Below, piece by piece: positions 1 through 7,249 of a DNA stretch of 64,000 nt. The notes under the pieces were generated by a model. The model was not told where the DNA came from. It was given only the letters and a program-made list of their open reading frames with translations, and searched no databases. Each line of letters opens with the position of its first letter. Position 1 is the first letter of the stretch. The position numbers and the translations under genes were made by a program. This DNA comes from Limnochorda pilosa (GTDB taxonomy: Bacteria; Bacillota; Limnochordia; Limnochordales; Limnochordaceae). Location of the stretch: the NCBI RefSeq assembly GCF_001544015.1, contig NZ_AP014924.1, positions 1,426,001 to 1,490,000 of the forward strand. The letters are read 5' to 3'.

Positions 1-245
1 GCGTGGGGGCGGGCCGGGTCGTAGTGGAAGATGAGGGCCAGGCCGCTCACGACCACAGCCAGGAAGGAGAGGGCTGCCATGCCGCCCAGGCAGAAGGTGT
101 GGCGGAAGCCACCCAGGCTCTCGGGCACGTGGCGGGGCCGAAGGTGGCCCAGGAAGCCGCGGCTGCCCCGCTCCCCTCCGGGCAGGCCGGGCGCGCCAGG
201 GCCGGCCGGCTCGGCGATGGGGCCGGTTCGCGTGGCGGAGTTCAT
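1..245 (-). CDS. Cytochrome b N-terminal part (cut by left edge)
   Basis: The first 81 codons are visible; the rest lies beyond the left edge. After a Pro/Gly-rich cytoplasmic leader, residues 36-48 contain a histidine-bearing stretch (RHVPESLGGFRHT) leading into one transmembrane helix (FCLGGMAALSFLAVVVSGLALIF, about 51-73), the pattern at the beginning of quinol-oxidising cytochrome b proteins. Its ATG overlaps the Rieske stop codon by 4 bases (ATGA), so the two are translationally coupled. With the Rieske protein next door it should form the quinol-oxidising core of a bc-type complex in the membrane (inference from family pairing). The haem-ligating histidines of the later helices cannot be checked. 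Confidence 0.7.
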   Translation of the reverse strand, partial: MNSATRTGPIAEPAGPGAPGLPGGERGSRGFLGHLRPRHVPESLGGFRHTFCLGGMAALSFLAVVVSGLALIFHYDPARPH

Positions 246-700
246 GCCCCTCCCTCCTCAAGCCGAAGCCGGGTCCCCGCCGGCACCGGATGCGCCGGAT
301 CCGCCCAGAGGACCCCGTCCTCTTCCCACAGGGCCGCGTGGGGCAGGGGACGGGTTGCGGGCCCGTGCACGGCGGCGCCCGATGGATCGAAGCGGCTGCC
401 GTGGCAGGGGCATCGCCAGCCGCCTGAGGACGGGTCAGACTCAAGCGGGCAGCCCAGGTGGGTGCAGCGGCCCAGCACCGCGGCCAGGTCCCCACCCGCT
501 TCGTGGACGATCCAGAGGGGCTGGCCGGCTACGGGAAGGCGGCTGCCGGGAGGGAAGGCGCTCGCGGGCCCGGCGCGCACCGCCGCCTGGGCCGGACCCG
601 CCTGCCAGCTAGCGAAGCGGACGAGAGGGAGCGCGAGGAGGGAGGTGCCCAGGGCCGCACCCGCCCGCCACGCCCTGCCCAGGAAGGAGCGCCGGGTCAT
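242..700 (-). CDS. Rieske [2Fe-2S] protein, Tat-exported
   Basis: 152 residues. An N-terminal twin-arginine signal anchor (MTRRSFLG followed by a hydrophobic stretch to about residue 40) precedes a Rieske domain. The cluster ligands are C79-T-H81 and C97-P-C99-H100; the extra C84 and C99 match the disulfide pair of bc1/b6f-type Rieske proteins (CTHLGC ... CPCHGS). It would carry electrons from quinol on the outer face of the membrane, together with the cytochrome b that follows. The start is the ATG at 698-700, which overlaps the NrfD stop as ATGA. A longer upstream reading in the same frame lies over the NrfD gene and is not credible. Confidence 0.9.
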   Translation of the reverse strand: MTRRSFLGRAWRAGAALGTSLLALPLVRFASWQAGPAQAAVRAGPASAFPPGSRLPVAGQPLWIVHEAGGDLAAVLGRCTHLGCPLESDPSSGGWRCPCHGSRFDPSGAAVHGPATRPLPHAALWEEDGVLWADPAHPVPAGTRLRLEEGGA

Positions 701-1611
701 CCCCACCAGCCCACCCGCTGCCCGCCGTAGACCACCAGGTAGCGAAGCACCAGCCCGCCCACCAGTACCAGTGTGCCGCTGAGGGCGGGCAGCCACCGGG
801 CCGCGGCCCGGGGCAGCCGTATGCCCCGCAGCTCGCCCCACTCGAGCGCCAGGGGTGCGGCCAGGCCCGCCAGCACCAGCCCCACCCAGAAGAGGGGGGC
901 GAGGGGGCCGGCCAACCAGGCCGCCACCGACGCCTCCACGGGCGCAGGGCCCATCAGCCCGTAGAGGACCAGCAGCGCCACCAGGAAGATCTCGGTGGCG
1001 ATGAGGGCGGCGTCCCAGCGGAGGAGCAGGTGCTTCTCCGCTTGGTTCCAGCCCCCCGCCCGTGCGGCGGGCCCGAGAGACCCAAGCGTCATCAGGGACG
1101 CCACGCCCGTGGAGACGGCCGATACCAGGAAGACAGGCGCCAGGAGCGGGCTCTGCCACAGCGGCCGCATGGCGGCGCCCAGGAGCAGGGCGGTGTAGAC
1201 GGCCACCCCGAGGCCCAGGGGGATCCCCACCTGCGCCAGGCGCCTCCGCAGCCGCAGAGGCCGGGCCGGGCTCCGCGGGCGGAGTCGCTCGGGGAGCCAG
1301 AGGTAGCCGTGGGCCAAGGCCAGCAGGATGAAGAGGGTGAGCAGCCAGACACCCCACGACATGGGCGAGGCCAGCCGCCAGCGGCTGAAGAGCCAGAAGG
1401 CCGCGAAGGGCCGTCCCAGGTCCAGGAGGAGGAAGCCTGTGCCCACCGCCACGGGCCAGGGGGCCAGATACGCGCCCCAGGCGCCCAGCCGCCGGTAGGC
1501 GGCCGGGTCCCGCAGGGCGGCGGCCGCCGCGAAGACGAAGGCGCCCGCGCCGAGCCCCGCCAGGAAGAGGTAGAGGACGATCAGCCAGCCCCACTCGGGT
1601 TCGCTCGTCAT
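697..1611 (-). CDS. NrfD/PsrC-family membrane anchor subunit
   Basis: 304 residues with about eight to nine hydrophobic helices and short loops, opening MTSEPEWGWLIVLYLFLAGL. The early sequence GAGAF and the following charged DLGRP are typical of NrfD/PsrC polytopic quinone-interacting subunits. It anchors the ferredoxin and molybdopterin subunits and exchanges electrons with the menaquinone pool (family knowledge). The start is the ATG at 1611, two bases after the ferredoxin stop, with AAGGAGGT seven bases upstream. Its own stop overlaps the Rieske start. Confidence 0.88.
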   Translation of the reverse strand: MTSEPEWGWLIVLYLFLAGLGAGAFVFAAAAALRDPAAYRRLGAWGAYLAPWPVAVGTGFLLLDLGRPFAAFWLFSRWRLASPMSWGVWLLTLFILLALAHGYLWLPERLRPRSPARPLRLRRRLAQVGIPLGLGVAVYTALLLGAAMRPLWQSPLLAPVFLVSAVSTGVASLMTLGSLGPAARAGGWNQAEKHLLLRWDAALIATEIFLVALLVLYGLMGPAPVEASVAAWLAGPLAPLFWVGLVLAGLAAPLALEWGELRGIRLPRAAARWLPALSGTLVLVGGLVLRYLVVYGGQRVGWWG

Positions 1612-1613
1612 GG

Positions 1614-2261
1614 TCAGACCTCCTTGGCGGCGGCGTGCACCAACCGATCCCGCACCTCGCCCCGCACCGAGGGCAACCCCGTGCGGTCGTCGGTGGGCAC
1701 GGGCGCGTCGATGTAGTAGACCGCCGGACCCGTGCCCAGTTCGGTCAGGAGCTGCCGGTGGGGGTAGGTGGCCAAGAGCCGCGAGACCAGGCTGTTGGGG
1801 TCGTTCAGGTCGCCGGCCCAGCGGGCGCCCCCCACGCAGGTGGTGACGCACGAAGGCGGGGTCCCCCGGTCCAGCCGGTGGACGCAGAGGGTGCACTTGT
1901 CGGCCAGGCCCCGCTCCTCGTCGATGAAGCGGGCCTCGTAGGGACAGGAGACCACGCAGTACCGGCAGCCCACGCACCGGTTCGCATCCACCAGCACCAC
2001 GCCGTCGGCCCGCTGGTGCGACGCGCCCGTGGGGCAGACGTCCACGCAGACGGGGTGGTCGCAGTGCATGCAGTTGCCCGGCTCGAAGCGGAGCGAGAGG
2101 TCGGGGAAGGCACCCTCCACCCCCCCGCTGCGCACCCAGTTGCGGCTGTGGCCCAGGGGCACCTGGTTCTCGGCCCGGCAGGCCACCTGGCAGGCCTCGC
2201 AGTCGATGCAGCGGCGGGTGAGGATCACGAAGCCGTAGCGCCGGCCCTTGACGTCAGCCAC
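1614..2261 (-). CDS. Four-cluster ferredoxin subunit of molybdopterin oxidoreductase (PsrB/PhsB-like)
   Basis: 215 residues holding four cysteine groups: CIDCEACQVAC near the N terminus, CMHCDHPVCVDVCP, CVGCRYCVVSCP, and CTLCVHRLDRGTPPSC-VTTC. This matches the DmsB/PsrB/NrfC family that binds four [4Fe-4S] clusters. It passes electrons between the NrfD anchor and the molybdopterin catalytic subunit. The start is a GTG at 2261 lying inside the end of the catalytic gene (8-base overlap). The stop is two bases before nrfD, so the three subunits are co-translated. Confidence 0.93.
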   Translation of the reverse strand: MADVKGRRYGFVILTRRCIDCEACQVACRAENQVPLGHSRNWVRSGGVEGAFPDLSLRFEPGNCMHCDHPVCVDVCPTGASHQRADGVVLVDANRCVGCRYCVVSCPYEARFIDEERGLADKCTLCVHRLDRGTPPSCVTTCVGGARWAGDLNDPNSLVSRLLATYPHRQLLTELGTGPAVYYIDAPVPTDDRTGLPSVRGEVRDRLVHAAAKEV

Positions 2262-4728
2262 GGGCGTTCCCCCCTTGCGTCCCGCGGCCCGGCCCCGCCA
2301 GGGCCGTCCCGCCGGCGGGGGTCGCGGCAGCCGTCACGGTCGCGGCGGCCGCCTGCGCCAGGCTCGCCGGCCGGGAGGCCTCCTCGGCCTGGCGGAGGTC
2401 CTCAGCCGTCGGACGGCTCACGCTCACGAAGGTCTCGCTCAGGGCCTGGGAGCCGGTAACGGGGTCCGTGATGGAGACGTGCAGGGCCGAGTCGCTCACG
2501 CCCCGCCGGAAGGCGTTCCTCAGGGCGGCGCTGATGTGGCCGAAGCCCGGCGTCAGGTAGACACAGTCGGGTCGGATGCCCTCGGTCACCTGGCAGCGGA
2601 CCAGCACCCGGCCGGCCCCGCTCTCCACCTTGACCAGGTCGCCCGTCTTCACGCCCAGGCGCCGGGCGGCGGAGGGATGGAGCCAGAGGGGGTTGTCGTC
2701 GGCGATCTCGGTGAGCCAGCGGTTGTTCTGGGTGCCCATCTGGCTGTGCTGGGCCACCTTTCCCGTGAGCAGGTAGGAGTGGCCCTGGGGCGGGCGGGGC
2801 GGCTCCTGCCAGGTGGGGACCGGAGGCTCGCCCACCCGGGCCAGCAGCGAGGAGGCCAGCTCGATCTTCCCCGAGGTGGTGTGGAAGTGGAAGGGATCGG
2901 GCCGCTCGCCTTCGGGCGGCTGGTAGGAGCCCCGGGCCTTCAGCTCCTGGAGGCTCACGGGGTAGGGGGCGAGCTGGGTGCAGAGCAGGTCCTCCTCGTC
3001 CTCGTAGGGGAAGTAGTCGGCCAGCCCCAGCCGCCGGCCCAGCTCCTTGAAGATCCAGAGAGCCGAGCGGGTGTCGTGGAGCGGCTCGACGACCGGCTGG
3101 CGGATGAAGACCTTCCCACCGGCGGTGGTGAGGGGGTCGTAGCGCTCCAGATAGGTGGACTCGGGAAGGATGACGTCGGCGAAGTAGGCGGTGTCGTTGG
3201 GGATCACGTCGATGACGCCTATGAAGTCCAGCTTCTCGAAGGCCCGCAGGGTCTTGGCCCGCTCGGAGATGGAGAGGATGGGGTTCTGCCGGCTCACCAG
3301 CCACCCGTGGGCCTGGTAGGGCTGACCGCTCAGCACCGCGTCCCGGATCTCCTGGTAGGAGCCGTACTTGAGCGGCACCAGCGGGTGTTTCCAGGGCACG
3401 CCGTCGAGCCGGGGCGCCCGCACCGCCGGGTAGGGCGGCTGGGCAAGGGTGCCCAGCTCGGGGCCGCCCTCCTCGCCGTCCTCGGGAAGCAGGCCGCCCG
3501 GGACGTTCCAGTTGCCTGCCAGCGCGTTGAGCACCGCGATGGCCCGCTCGGTCTGGAAGGAGTTGACGAAGTTGGAGGTCCGCCATCCGGGGTGGGCCAC
3601 CGCATGGGGCGCGGCCGCCGCGAACTCCCGGGCGATGCGGCGGATGGTGGCGGCCGGCACCTCGCACCATCCCTCGGCCCACTCGGGGGTGTAGCCCGCC
3701 ACCGCCCGGGCCAGCTCGTCGAGGCCGACCGTGTGCTTCTCCACAAAGGCCCGGTCGTACAGCCCTTCCGAGATCATGACCTGCAGCAGCGCCAGGAAGA
3801 AGGCCAGGTCGGTCCCGGGGCGAACGGGCAGCCACTCGGAGGCCATGGCGGCGGACTTGGTGAATCGGGGGTCCAGCACCACCACCTTGGCGCCCCGGTT
3901 GACCATCTCCACGAAGTCCTGGGTTTCGGAGTTGCTGATGGCCTCGGCCAGGTTCCGCCCCGTGAAGATGGCGTAGCGGGCGTTCCGCAGGTCCGCCGGC
4001 GGCTGGGCGATGCCGTAGGTGAAGAGGAAGGCCATGGTCATGGCGTTGAAGCAAAGGCTCCGCTGGGTGCCGTAGTTGGGGGTGCCGTAGGCCTTCAGCA
4101 GGTTCTCGAAGTAGGGCTGGGAGAGGTTGTGGGTGGAGCTGACGATCATGGCCTCGGGGCCGTAGCGCTCCTTGATGCGCTGCATCTGCTCGGCGGTGTA
4201 GTCGAGCGCCTCCTCCCAGGAAACCCGCCGCCAGAGCCCCGAGCCCCGCTCGCCCGCCCGGATCATGGGGAAGCGGAGCCGGTCCGGGTCGTAGAGAACC
4301 TGCAGGCCGGCGTTCCCCCGGGGGCAGAGGCGGCCCCGGCTGTTGGGGTGGTCCGGGTTACCCTCGAGCTTCACTACCCGCCCGTCCCGCACCCGGGCCT
4401 TCACCCCGCAGCGCCAGACGCACATCTCGCAGAGGGTGTAGACCTCCCGCTCCGTGCCCACGGCGGCCGTGCCCAACGGACCCGCCGCGGCCGTGGCGGT
4501 GTCGCCGGCCAACCCCGGCAGGCCGTAGCGCATCCCCAGCGCCAGCGCGGCCGCGGAGGTGACGCCCGCCTTGAGGAAGCGGCGGCGGGAGAAGAGCCGG
4601 TCCCAGGTGACGACCTCCCCGACCGCCGGCTCCCGGTGCACCGGGCCGCCCGCATCCTTCGGCCGCTGCGAACGCTCCCGGCGCCGCGCCGCCTCCCGCG
4701 GCGCTTGCCGCTCGTGATCGCCGCTCAT
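2254..4728 (-). CDS. Molybdopterin oxidoreductase catalytic subunit (Psr/Phs-like; probable sulfur-compound reductase)
   Basis: 824 residues. A twin-arginine motif SRRRFLKAG at 47-55 directs folded export. The [4Fe-4S] site is C100, C103, C107 and C135. A cysteine at 226 (QRSLCFNAM) sits where the molybdenum ligand is expected. The central molybdopterin domain and the C-terminal dinucleotide-binding domain (LTGKVAQHSQMGTQNNRW onward) are both present, so the gene looks complete. The family includes polysulfide, thiosulfate, tetrathionate, arsenate and selenate reductases. Two sulfur-transport genes directly upstream favour a sulfur substrate (inference). The ATG at 4728 overlaps the preceding stop as ATGA. 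Confidence 0.88.
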   Translation of the reverse strand: MSGDHERQAPREAARRRERSQRPKDAGGPVHREPAVGEVVTWDRLFSRRRFLKAGVTSAAALALGMRYGLPGLAGDTATAAAGPLGTAAVGTEREVYTLCEMCVWRCGVKARVRDGRVVKLEGNPDHPNSRGRLCPRGNAGLQVLYDPDRLRFPMIRAGERGSGLWRRVSWEEALDYTAEQMQRIKERYGPEAMIVSSTHNLSQPYFENLLKAYGTPNYGTQRSLCFNAMTMAFLFTYGIAQPPADLRNARYAIFTGRNLAEAISNSETQDFVEMVNRGAKVVVLDPRFTKSAAMASEWLPVRPGTDLAFFLALLQVMISEGLYDRAFVEKHTVGLDELARAVAGYTPEWAEGWCEVPAATIRRIAREFAAAAPHAVAHPGWRTSNFVNSFQTERAIAVLNALAGNWNVPGGLLPEDGEEGGPELGTLAQPPYPAVRAPRLDGVPWKHPLVPLKYGSYQEIRDAVLSGQPYQAHGWLVSRQNPILSISERAKTLRAFEKLDFIGVIDVIPNDTAYFADVILPESTYLERYDPLTTAGGKVFIRQPVVEPLHDTRSALWIFKELGRRLGLADYFPYEDEEDLLCTQLAPYPVSLQELKARGSYQPPEGERPDPFHFHTTSGKIELASSLLARVGEPPVPTWQEPPRPPQGHSYLLTGKVAQHSQMGTQNNRWLTEIADDNPLWLHPSAARRLGVKTGDLVKVESGAGRVLVRCQVTEGIRPDCVYLTPGFGHISAALRNAFRRGVSDSALHVSITDPVTGSQALSETFVSVSRPTAEDLRQAEEASRPASLAQAAAATVTAAATPAGGTALAGPGRGTQGGNARG

Positions 4729-5252
4729 AGCTTCTTCGCCTCCAGGAAGAGGAAGAGTCCCACGCTTGCCTGGACGAAGAGGAGGATCACCAGCCACGGC
4801 TGCACGTTCCACAGGCTCGCGAGGGTGGGTCCACCCAGGTTGGCCATGGCGTGGACGGGGCGGAAGACCTGGGTGTAGGTGGCCCCGAAGAGGACGGCCC
4901 CCCCGAGGAAGCCCAGCATGCCGGGCAGCAGGTAGTCCAGGCTGCCCTGGCCGGCGCCCGCCACCACGGTGCCGGGGCAGAAGCCGGCCAGCGCCATGCC
5001 GATGCCGAAGATGGCGCCGCCCAGCAGGTTCCCCACCACATAGGTCTCGTTCACCTGGAGCTCCAGCAGTCCCAGGTCCCGGAAGAGGAAGATCCCCACC
5101 ATGCCCGTGGCCATGGCGCTCATCATGAACTTGAGCACGGTCATGTCCTTGAGGAGGAAGACGTTGACGATGTTCTTGTACCGTGAGAGCCCCGCCCGCT
5201 GCAGCAGGAACCCGAAGGCGAAGCCGAAGAGGAGCGCGAGGAGCGTCTGCAC
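4725..5252 (-). CDS. YeeE/YedE family transporter, second half
   Basis: 175 residues, mostly hydrophobic. It contains the family signature GGAIFGIGMALAGFCPGT, with the conserved Gly/Cys motif thought to conduct thiosulfate or related anions in YeeE. The start is a GTG at 5252 with GGGAGGT eight bases upstream, two bases after the preceding transporter gene. The paired small YeeE/YedE proteins probably act together as a sulfur-compound importer or as a source of sulfur for the adjacent molybdoenzyme (inference). A role in selenium transport has also been proposed for YedE relatives. Confidence 0.85.
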   Translation of the reverse strand: MQTLLALLFGFAFGFLLQRAGLSRYKNIVNVFLLKDMTVLKFMMSAMATGMVGIFLFRDLGLLELQVNETYVVGNLLGGAIFGIGMALAGFCPGTVVAGAGQGSLDYLLPGMLGFLGGAVLFGATYTQVFRPVHAMANLGGPTLASLWNVQPWLVILLFVQASVGLFLFLEAKKL

Positions 5253-5254
5253 CG

Positions 5255-5872
5255 TCAGGACCTCCCTTCCTGGGGTCGGGCCGTGCGCGGGGTCGCGGTG
5301 CGGCCGGTCGTCCTCTGGCCCGCCCGGCCGGCAACCAGCGCCTTCTTCCGCCCGTATGCCAGGTGGGCGGTGACGATGCCGGTGGTGAAGAGGCCGCCCA
5401 CGAAGAGGAAGGCCGCCGGGGCCAGCTGCACGCCGCCCGAAATGGCCAGCCCGCTGGTGCAGCCCCCGGCGATCCCGGCGCCGTACTCGCAGAGGACGCC
5501 ACCGGCGAAGGCGATGCCCCAGCGCTTCCAACGGGAGGGCCCGAAGACCTGGGTCCACTGCTCCCGGGGCGTCCACTCCCAGGCGAAGTCGCCCGAGAGG
5601 AGGCTCGAGGCCAGCGCTCCCAGGAAGACGCCCACCAGCAACCATACCTGCCAGGTGAAGCCCGGCGGCATCAGGAAGCGGAAGTAGACGCTCTGGGAAA
5701 GCCCCGCCCCCACCGTCTTCAGGAGCCCGCTGGCCGCCGTCTCGAAGGTCCCCGACGCGCCCAGGAGCTGGTTGGAGAAGAGCAACGCCAGGGTGCTCAC
5801 CACCCCCAGCCCCGCGCCGGCTGCGTAGGGCGACCAGCTCCGGGCCCGTAGCCAGGCCTGCACTCGTTCCAT
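5255..5872 (-). CDS. YeeE/YedE family transporter, first half
   Basis: 205 residues with about four to five membrane segments. The YedE signature GGVLCEYGAGIAGGCTSG is near residues 125-142, mirroring the GFCPGT motif of the next gene, so the two proteins look like halves of one duplicated transporter. I chose the ATG at 5872 because GGAGG lies seven bases before it and it overlaps the cytochrome stop as TGATG; an in-frame GTG three bases upstream is less well spaced. The C-terminal 30 residues are Arg/Thr-rich and probably cytoplasmic. Confidence 0.85.
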   Translation of the reverse strand: MERVQAWLRARSWSPYAAGAGLGVVSTLALLFSNQLLGASGTFETAASGLLKTVGAGLSQSVYFRFLMPPGFTWQVWLLVGVFLGALASSLLSGDFAWEWTPREQWTQVFGPSRWKRWGIAFAGGVLCEYGAGIAGGCTSGLAISGGVQLAPAAFLFVGGLFTTGIVTAHLAYGRKKALVAGRAGQRTTGRTATPRTARPQEGRS

Positions 5873-7059
5873 CACGACACCTCCTTGGCGCGCGCCAGGG
5901 TGAGGAGCAGGGCCAGCTCGTCGACGGGGAGGCGTCGCAGCCGCTCCAGCACCTCAGGATCCAGCCCCGCCACCCGCCGGAGGAGGAGCTCGCCCTCCTC
6001 GCCCCGCTCCAGCAGCGCTTCCAGCGCCCGGAGGGTGCGCGGGTGCGCCCGGGCCAGGAGCCGGGCGAGTGGGAGCAGGTCCGGGTCGAGCTGCTGTGGG
6101 GTGCTGCCGCTGTGGGTGCCGTTGCCCGTGCCTGCGGCAGCCACAGGGTGCTGGGTTGACCCGGCCTTCCCTTGGGCAACCTCGGCGCTACTGGCGATGC
6201 CCGCCTCGAACCGCTGGGTCCGGGTGCCCTGCCGCCGGGCGCGCCGATGCAGGTAGCCGTAGGTGCCCAGCCCCGCGGCGGCGAGCAGGTTGAGGATCAC
6301 CAGCAGCAGGTTGCCGGGGCTGATGCGCCCCGGGCCCGGCGGCAGCCGAAAGTCGATGAGGTCGACGTCGCCCGAGATGGGGAGTGCCACCATCGAGGGG
6401 CCCCATCCGCCGGCCGGCCCAGCATAGGCAGCTCTGCGCCCGTCGGTTGCCGAACCCTCGGCTGGGGCGGGGGAGCCGCTTCCGGCAGCGTCCGCCCGCG
6501 TACCCTCGCTGCGTGCCGGCGCGTCGTCCACAGCATCCTCCGGCCCACCGGGCATGCTCGCGGGCGTCCCACCCGCCTTGGATCCGCCCGGCGTGATGCC
6601 GAGAGCCGTCGCATAGACGTCGACGCGTGCGTTCAGGTCCGTCATGTGGCAGGTGGCGCACGAGGTGGCGGGGTCGGCCAGCGGCTGCCACATCCCCTGG
6701 TGGGCGGCGGAGGCGGTGGTCTCCGTCACCACCCCGCCGTGGCAGAACTCGCAGAAGTCGCCGAAGGCGTGGTCTTCGTGCCACTCACCCAGGTGCGAGA
6801 CGGGCATCGCTCCCCGGGTCTCGTGGCAGGTCTTGCACGAAGAGGAAGAGGCGCCGCAAGCGGCGTCGACCTCGTAGGACGCGGCGTCCAGCGGCCAGAG
6901 GATCGGATCGTCCAGCCCACGGCCCCAGGCGACGGCGAGCAGGACGCCCGCCAGCGGAACGAGACAAGGAAGCCAGGTACCCAGCGAAGATCGTGGTGGT
7001 CTGCCGTCACGCCGGGCGGCCGTGGAGCCGGCCCGTGCGGAAGGCCGGTGCTCGAGCAC
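5872..7059 (-). CDS. Membrane-anchored triheme cytochrome c with long C-terminal tail
   Basis: 395 residues from a GTG start. An N-terminal hydrophobic segment (about 27-46) serves as signal or anchor. Three c-type haem motifs follow: CKTCH (75-79), CEFCH (103-107) and CATCH (134-138), with additional His residues nearby. A low-complexity Pro/Ala/Gly linker and a second helix (about 246-270) come next, then an Arg-rich, Leu-rich tail that may lie in the cytoplasm. It is the first gene of the respiratory operon and could carry electrons between the Rieske/cytochrome b unit and the molybdoenzyme (inference). I do not recognise the tail. The start is uncertain because no strong ribosome site precedes the GTG. 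Confidence 0.75.
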   Translation of the reverse strand: MLEHRPSARAGSTAARRDGRPPRSSLGTWLPCLVPLAGVLLAVAWGRGLDDPILWPLDAASYEVDAACGASSSSCKTCHETRGAMPVSHLGEWHEDHAFGDFCEFCHGGVVTETTASAAHQGMWQPLADPATSCATCHMTDLNARVDVYATALGITPGGSKAGGTPASMPGGPEDAVDDAPARSEGTRADAAGSGSPAPAEGSATDGRRAAYAGPAGGWGPSMVALPISGDVDLIDFRLPPGPGRISPGNLLLVILNLLAAAGLGTYGYLHRRARRQGTRTQRFEAGIASSAEVAQGKAGSTQHPVAAAGTGNGTHSGSTPQQLDPDLLPLARLLARAHPRTLRALEALLERGEEGELLLRRVAGLDPEVLERLRRLPVDELALLLTLARAKEVS

Positions 7060-7249
7060 CGCGCATCACCCCCGCTCACATCCATGCTGGAGCAGGGGGC
7101 GTTCGCCCGCAATCTATTGGGTTCGCCAGCGGAGGTGGGGAGAGCGAACAAAGGTGCGGATAGGCGTGATTATCATCACGATCACCAGCCTCGATTCCGG
7201 GCGGCTGGCGCACGACGCCTCCGGGTCCGGGGTGGGGGACGCCTGTCGT
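7060..7249. other. Intergenic region upstream of the respiratory operon
   Basis: This gap separates the triheme cytochrome gene from the stop of the next minus-strand gene. It should hold the operon promoter. I see no convincing -35/-10 pair, although the AT-richer patch at about 7163-7182 (tgattatcatcacgatcacc) is a weak operator-like candidate. No gene is evident. Confidence 0.4.

Noticed and set aside
2248-4878. A very long open frame on the plus strand opposite the molybdoenzyme gene
   Set aside because: High G+C depletes stop codons on the opposite strand. The composition (Gly/Ala/Arg/Val/His-rich, no motifs) is that of a shadow, and the minus-strand gene has all its family motifs.
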